Part shown: one piece after another, positions 57,901 through 64,000 of the stretch
How the letters are laid out: each line of letters starts with the position of its first letter
Position numbering within the stretch: the first letter of the stretch is position 1
NCBI GenBank assembly: GCA_029207755.1
Contig: JARCOQ010000016.1
Location: 4,841,001 to 4,905,000 of the forward strand
Length of the DNA: 64,000 bases
Reading direction: 5' to 3'
Source: Chamaea fasciata
Taxonomy: Eukaryota > Chordata > Aves > Passeriformes > Sylviidae
Notes under the pieces: generated by a model
Seen by the model: only the letters and a program-made list of their open reading frames with translations
Told to the model about the DNA's origin: nothing
Database searches by the model: none
Made by a program: the position numbers and the translations under genes

Positions 57901-60900
57901 ATATATAATCCCTTTGCTGCAACCAGAGTCAACGCACACATCAGAGGGACGGAAAACTAAGAAAAAATTGGGAGTGCATAAATTTTCATTGCATGGTTTA
58001 GCCAGAAACTGGCTGGACAGAAGTTCATTTGTACATAGGCTTGTTTTGTGGCACTGTAGGAAATAGGGAGGTTTTGGACAGGGGAACCTGAGCTTTAAAA
58101 AGCTGTTCCACCTCTCTTTCTTCCCTTCTCACAAAACTTCTTTTTTTTTTCTTTTTTTCCCCCGGAACATTTTTAAAAAGCAAACACAGCAGAGCTTGCA
58201 CTTTGACACCTGGAAGCTTAGGAAGAATATAAACCCCCAAATGAACAGCCATGTTGGGCAAAACAGCATCCAGAGGTCTGCAAGCAAGCAGTGCCCAGTG
58301 CTGGCAGCAAAGAAGCATTTTGCCTTGCCTGCCATGTACAAAATGACTGATAATTGCCTCCTGCAAAAGCATTTGAATGCCACAGGAAGGCTGTCCAAGC
58401 TGCTGAGGGGTGTGGGTGTGAGGCTGGCCAGAGCTGGAACCCCCCCATGGACCCTCTCTTCTCCTCTCCTCTCCTCACACCCTTCCTGGGGTCGTTCTCC
58501 ACTGGCAGCTGCTTTTCAGAGCTTCTGGCTTTGGTGAGTTTTGAGCATAGTCATTAAAAACTTGGACTAAAGCTGCCGCCCTTCTGCCAAGCAGAGCTGT
58601 GTGTGAGGGTAGTGTCACTGGTGGAGGTGTTTGTTTTGAAAACTCAGCCTTTCGAGCTTTTATTGCACAGGGAATTATTCAAACAGCACACATCAAATAG
58701 TTCAGCAGGATACAGGTGGAACTTTATTCCTATTTACACTAGTACCACTCCTCTTGTAGCTTAAGCCAGAGGTGAAATCTGAGACTTCTGGGTTTGTTTA
58801 CTGGCTGAAATGAATGTTTAGATGTTGGTTTCATCCCTAGAAAACAGTCAGACTAAATGGTCAAATAAATATCTCCTTTAAAACTCCATTACCACATAGC
58901 TCCAGAAAGCAGCATGAATACCTGGCTCATCCAGATTAATCTTTCAAGTGTATAATTTCATTCCTGCAATAGCATGCAATGCAATATTGTTTAATGCTGT
59001 AAAATAGCATTCCCAAGATGCTGAATTATTATCAACTACACCTTTTGCAAATTTAACCTAACTCACTCTAGAAATTTCACTGAGAGGTAAAACTCATTAG
59101 CAATTAAATATTGTCCCAGAAGTGATTAACAATATTAATGGTAATGAAAAAGAGTACAATTATACTTTCTGGATGTCCATTCTGCAGAAATAAAAGCATG
59201 CCATAGAAACAGAATATGGCAAATTTCTGGTTTTCAGAAATAGCTGAAGAGTTTTGTTAACACAATAATAACACATATTTTAACTCCTTTAATATAAAGT
59301 AAAAGCTGCAGTGTTTTTCAGAAACCGAGTTCAACAGCAGCACCTGCCAATGCACTTCACTTCTGTATGCCAAATTCACAGGCAGGAAATCTTTAAACTC
59401 ATTTAACTTCACAATTTTAACAAAATAAAGGCTGAACTCATGCCAGGTCTGAAAAAAACCCCATAAATCTCATTCAAGTTCAGAGAAACAATCACATTTG
59501 ATTTGTTTGCACTGAAATATTGCCTTTGACTCAACCCTCTTGTGTTGTAGATGGTCATAAATTTTAAGCCTCAGGAGGTTTTTACGGTGTCATCCTTTTT
59601 AAACACTGATATGCTGCTTTGCAATAGTTTACCCCAAAATCTCACAGGCCATAATATTCCTAACCTCAGAGTCAGTTTGAGGGGATGCAGTTCTTAAAAT
59701 GAGCCTCTATTAAAATTGCTTGCAACTGGATCACAGTGTTTGGCAGTTTCAGCAATAACCATTAAACCCAGCCAAAAACATTCTGACAGAGACCCGGGGG
59801 TTTGACCAGAGTGAATATTTGTGAGATGCGTGCAGTTTTCATTTAAAGGAGCTATCCTTGGAGAAAGAACTTCTCCTGATTGCTTTTGGTTTACAAAAAC
59901 AAGAAGTTGACATTTTCTGCAGGAAGTACAGCATTTTCTGATTAGCTCTAATAGCCACTTTTGGGAGCTGCTGCAATTTATCCCAGCATTTGAAGTAGCT
60001 GAGTGTCATTAATTGCTATTCACCAGGGTATTCAAGGCACTTGGTACCTGGTAAAGATGGGAGCTAGAAATCAAACTGCAGGCCAGGGCTGAGCAAAACA
60101 CTTCAGCACACGAATGAGGGCTGAGCTGAACACAAATCCTGCAAATTGTTGGCCTGGAATTGTGTTTTATAAACGCTGGAAGATGTGTCAGACCGAGGGC
60201 TGGTTTAAGCCTCTGATAGCAAACCATGTGTCCATTATTTGAATTTCTAGTTTCAAAAGCAAGGAACCGTTCTCATAATATAAAATTTTCTGCTGTAAAA
60301 TTTTCCATTTTTTTCCCTGTATCACTGTGTTTTCCCTCTATATGTTTCTCAAAAATGCTCCCTCCAAACTAAATATATCTCAGCCTTATATTAAGAACAC
60401 ATGATCTTGTTACACTGATAAACCAGATCTTGATAATGCCCAAGCTGCAGTAATATGTAATTCTTGTCAAAAGAGTCACTTATTTAATTTCCCTTCCTCA
60501 GAGATGTGCTCTCTAAGTCAGTTTCTGATGGAAACAAATGAAGGCAATGATTTGCCTTGAATAATAAAGCACCTGCAGCTGTTTGCAGCATTTAGAATGA
60601 TGGCTTATCATTAGCAGAAACCCTTAGATTTTCCATGCCTTGCAGGTAGGACACCAGGTCTGTGTCATTTACCTCACTTTCTCATCATTTTCCAATAACA
60701 AGAACATCAAGGATGCAGCACATACATCACTTGCCCAGGAGTCTGGATTTACTTTAGATACCGACCTCTGAATAAGTCCCCTCTTCCCCCCAAATGTCAA
60801 TAGGAAAGTTTTTCTTAGGCTTGAATCATGTAGAATCTATAGAGCAGGTCTCCCCTCTGGGTCTGTGGTGGGAGCTGCTCCGTGGCTGGGCAGAGGCAGA

Positions 60901-63900
60901 TGGTAAATGCTAAATCCAGCAAGGATTTTACCAGCAATTGTAAACTCAGGTGCTCCCCAAGCTGGCACAGCTTTGGAGACCAACTGTCAGGTTTGTCTCT
61001 CTTTGTTCTTAGCAGTCCTGGGGAGGTGAAACCTACACACAAATTCCTGTGCAGCCTGAGCACAAAGCAGCGGGAACCTGTGGGGATGGCTGTGGGGCTG
61101 TGCCAGCCAGCTGATACAGGAGCTGGGAGCAGCTTTTACACTGTAGTCATACAGCAAGCAACTCAACTTCATTCAAAATAGATCAACTCATCGCAGAGAA
61201 CAGGAGAATAAATTGCACAGGAATGAGTGAGGGATTTTCTAGGGAGTTAATGCACCCTGAAACACCGCAAAGCTCCTGTATAACCAGAAAGGATGAATTT
61301 GTAGCGGCATAATCTACAATTTAGAGAGTTCAAATAATTACACATGAATAGCTAAAATATTCATTAAGGGAAAATCCCTTTACTTTCCAGAATAGCTTTA
61401 GTTTTTCAGCTCTTCTACAAACACAGCCAGGTGAACCAGCCACATGTCACCACCACTCAAATCACTGGTGATCTCTTAAGAAATAACCCCCCCATCCAGT
61501 TATTAGAGTTTCACATGGCTGTGACTTTGAGTCAGCCTTTTCTCTGGCTGCAAATTCACAAGTCACAGCTCCAGAGCAAAGTTATTACTAGATCAGTTAC
61601 TACAATTAACAAGATCAATAATAGGCTAACAAGAATGCATCTTTCCTCCTGGGATAAACTGTGCTGCATTTACATGGCCCTAAACTCCAACAGAGCCACA
61701 GCTGAACACAGCAGCATTAACATCAAGATGGCTTGGGGCACCAGGGCAAGCACAGAAGAGCTTTTCTGCCACTGCTCACAGGATTCCCTTTCCCATCCCA
61801 GTTCTGCTTAGGATGGACATTATCAGAGCACAAAAACGAACAGGGCCTGTGCTCCACAGCCATGCCCTGCTCTCTGAAATGCCACCAGCCCATCCCAGCA
61901 CACTCCAGGAGGGGCTGTACCTGCTACTGCTTTTAGCAGCATGGTAACTACACTTGGTTCATGTCCCTGAGCATCCTGCACAGCTTTCTCTTGTCCTGTC
62001 CTCTGTTAATTTTGGCTAAGACACTGCTGCCTTTAATTCCCTCATACCCATGGAAGGATATTCCCAATTCCTCTTCTCCCACTCATTCACCCTTCCAAGC
62101 CCCTGCTCCTCCCTAGCAGCGGTACCCTGGCAGACATCACAGAGGACAGGTGACTGTCCCCCCAGTCCCAGGCCTGTCCCACCTGCCTGGAGGCTCCTCA
62201 AGTCAATTCTATCTTTGCATCATCATCCAAGCCCACAGCTGCTCTCTGCCTGAAGAACTGGGCAAGGGAGGAGAGCAACTGCCCAACCTCCTCCTTGGCA
62301 GGGAGAGGATCTGCTGGGGGCAGGAGCAGCTCTGGACAAACACAAGCAGTTTTCCCAGACAGATCAGCCTGGGGAAGTGCCAGCAGACAGAAAGGAGCAA
62401 CAATGTGCAGACAGCATGACACTGCTGTCCCCTGGTGAATGGCTGACAGTGGTAATAAGGAGATTGCTTGGCTTTATTTGCACCTTCAGCCGGGGCATGG
62501 GAGAAAAGCTGGGAGCTGGTGTGCAAGGGGAGTAGAGGGAATGGCTCCTCTCCTTTGCACAGTGATTGGAAACAGCCACAGTCATACAAGGAGGTGAGAG
62601 AAACCCATTTACACCACCCACACCACGGTCCTTCCTTTGTTCCCCTCTGCACATGAAATCCTGGAACACTTGTGCTTGAGAAGTCACCTAATATGTGTCC
62701 TCAGCCCCCAAATGAACGTCAAATCTATTCCTAGCAGATGTTTCTCTATCCCAGCCTTTAAAAGCTCTGAGGGTGGAGGCATTTATCATCCTTCTTGGTT
62801 AGACTATACATAAAAGTTCAGAGATTTTAGGTAACAGCATGCAAGCTCCTACAGCAAGTTTTGCAAGCCTGTGCACGAGACTATTATCGCATTCCAGTAA
62901 TATTGGCCTCCCCTTTTGCTGTGGGTTGCTGAACTAATATGAAATTCTGATTGAATATGTGCTGCCAGTGGAAAAGCTGGAAATCAGTAAACACGCTAAG
63001 AGCAGGCTGTCTCTGCGAGAGCACCAGGCAAAGGACTGCCACAGGGAGAGAGAGAAAAGCTTGAAGAGAAGCATCAGGGTGAACAAGCTCTGCTAAGCCC
63101 TCTGGAATTGCTGTGGGAAAGTCTGCCCTTCCTCACAGGGATCCCTGCAGTAGTTTGAAGCCAGTGGGTAACATATCACCTAATGGCTATTGCAGTGGGA
63201 GCAGAAAGGAGAAGAAAGGCAGAGAGGAAGAGATTATTTTGGAAGCTTTGCTCTCCCTAACAAGGGTTTTCTTCTTCATGGAAAGTATTGCATCATCTTG
63301 GGTTTCTTACGCTACTGGAGCTTTCTGCGCAACCTTTCAGACTGTAGTTTGGGTTTATTCCATGTCTTTGACACGACCTTGAGGGCTGTCATTCTGCAGC
63401 AGCCTGGTTTTGGGAATTGGCTTGGCTGATGTTTGCCATCTGCAAGACATTTCTCAATTTCCTTCCATCAGCCTCCCCCAGACTGTGTGCTGAGGTTACT
63501 TACCAAACACACACAAGTTTTACAGTCCTCTCATAGTTACCTTGCAGTAAAAAGCCCAAAGGCTTTTCTCTTGCATTAAAGCTCTGCTGAGAACATTTTC
63601 CGTGGTCTGAGGTGCAAAAGCATCACTTCCCTGAGGAGAGATGAGAGCTCACGTGTTATGCCCACAGGCTGTGCTGCCCCATCCCTGGGCAGCCACACAA
63701 GCTCACTGTGCCAGGGGAATCAGCATTAACTATCAGACAACAGCAGTGGCCCTGCTCTCACCCAGGGCAGGACACCCCAGCCTGTGCTCAGTTCATCCTG
63801 ACTAAGAGCACCTTTCAAATTAATGCTGCAGACATGAGTTGTGTGTCTCCTCCCAGCCCTTCACCAGGGCCTTGGGTGTTCCATCCAAGCACAGACACAT

Positions 63901-64000
63901 CCCATAGGACTGTCTGTTGAAAATCCCTAGTTTTCCTGAACCAATGTAGCAGCAATCAGCCAGAAGTAGCAGGGTGGAGAACAGCCCCGTACTTGTCACG
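57901..64000. other. Gene-free unique DNA, right end
   Basis: I see no supportable gene. The stretch has T-rich runs at 58141-58160, a short CT-rich microsatellite at 58454-58478 and a small regulatory-looking stretch near 60540-60640. GC-richer sequence at 61.7-62.6 kb has overlapping open frames of up to 147 codons on both strands. None carries a domain I recognise, and the mutual overlap argues against coding. Confidence 0.65.
58454..58478 (+). repeat. Short CT-rich microsatellite
   Basis: This is a run of TCTCC/CTCTC pentamer-like units (CTCTCTTCTCCTCTCCTCTC and on) in a pure pyrimidine tract. It is short and simple, and likely polymorphic. Confidence 0.8.

Noticed and set aside
61400..62690. 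Gene in the GC-richer region near the right end
   Set aside because: At least six short frames overlap on both strands. None has a domain or extends beyond 147 codons.

Overview
This window looks like ordinary vertebrate nuclear DNA, most likely from a bird and probably intergenic or deep intronic. The lineage call rests on three pieces of CR1 LINE, the dominant retroposon of birds and other sauropsids. One is a 3' tail on the + strand near 48.7 kb. One is a 3' end on the - strand near 50.4 kb. One is an internal reverse-transcriptase C-terminal piece on the - strand near 37.0 kb. Repeat density is otherwise very low, CpG looks scarce outside one array, and there are no bacterial operons, Shine-Dalgarno-led genes or phage modules. 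I cannot name the species or the locus.

I find no protein-coding gene, exon, tRNA, rRNA or CRISPR array that I can defend. Apart from the minisatellite, the open reading frames stay at or below about 236 codons, overlap one another in several frames, and match no family I recognise. The window reads as a 64 kb gene-free stretch. It is mostly unique sequence with small simple repeats, A/T homopolymers and several AT-rich segments dense in TAAT/ATTA cores that could be conserved non-coding regulatory elements. That last idea is inference and needs alignment.

Layout: 1-14.5 kb is unique DNA with two poly-A tracts and one perfect 11-bp hairpin at 11.9 kb. 14.5-16.2 kb is a GC-rich minisatellite of about 114 units of 15 bp that stays in one register with no indel. 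16.3-36.9 kb is unique DNA with a compound triplet microsatellite at 20.6 kb, a 28-nt T tract at 23.7 kb and a TTTAAAACATT-type repeat at 23.9 kb. 36.9-38.5 kb holds the internal CR1 piece, a four-copy 20-bp tandem repeat and a short direct repeat. 38.5-64 kb is unique DNA with two CR1 3' ends at 48.6-50.5 kb, A-rich tracts at 46.3 and 49.3 kb, and the strongest regulatory-looking segments at 44.7-45.1 and 53.9-54.4 kb.

The most unusual object is the minisatellite. It keeps five of the six consensus frames open and contains a perfect 135-bp higher-order duplication. Its - strand carries GGG-CT-GGG spaced by seven bases per consensus unit, which satisfies the canonical G-quadruplex rule again and again. 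It also supplies roughly one CpG per unit, so it would behave like an isolated CpG island.
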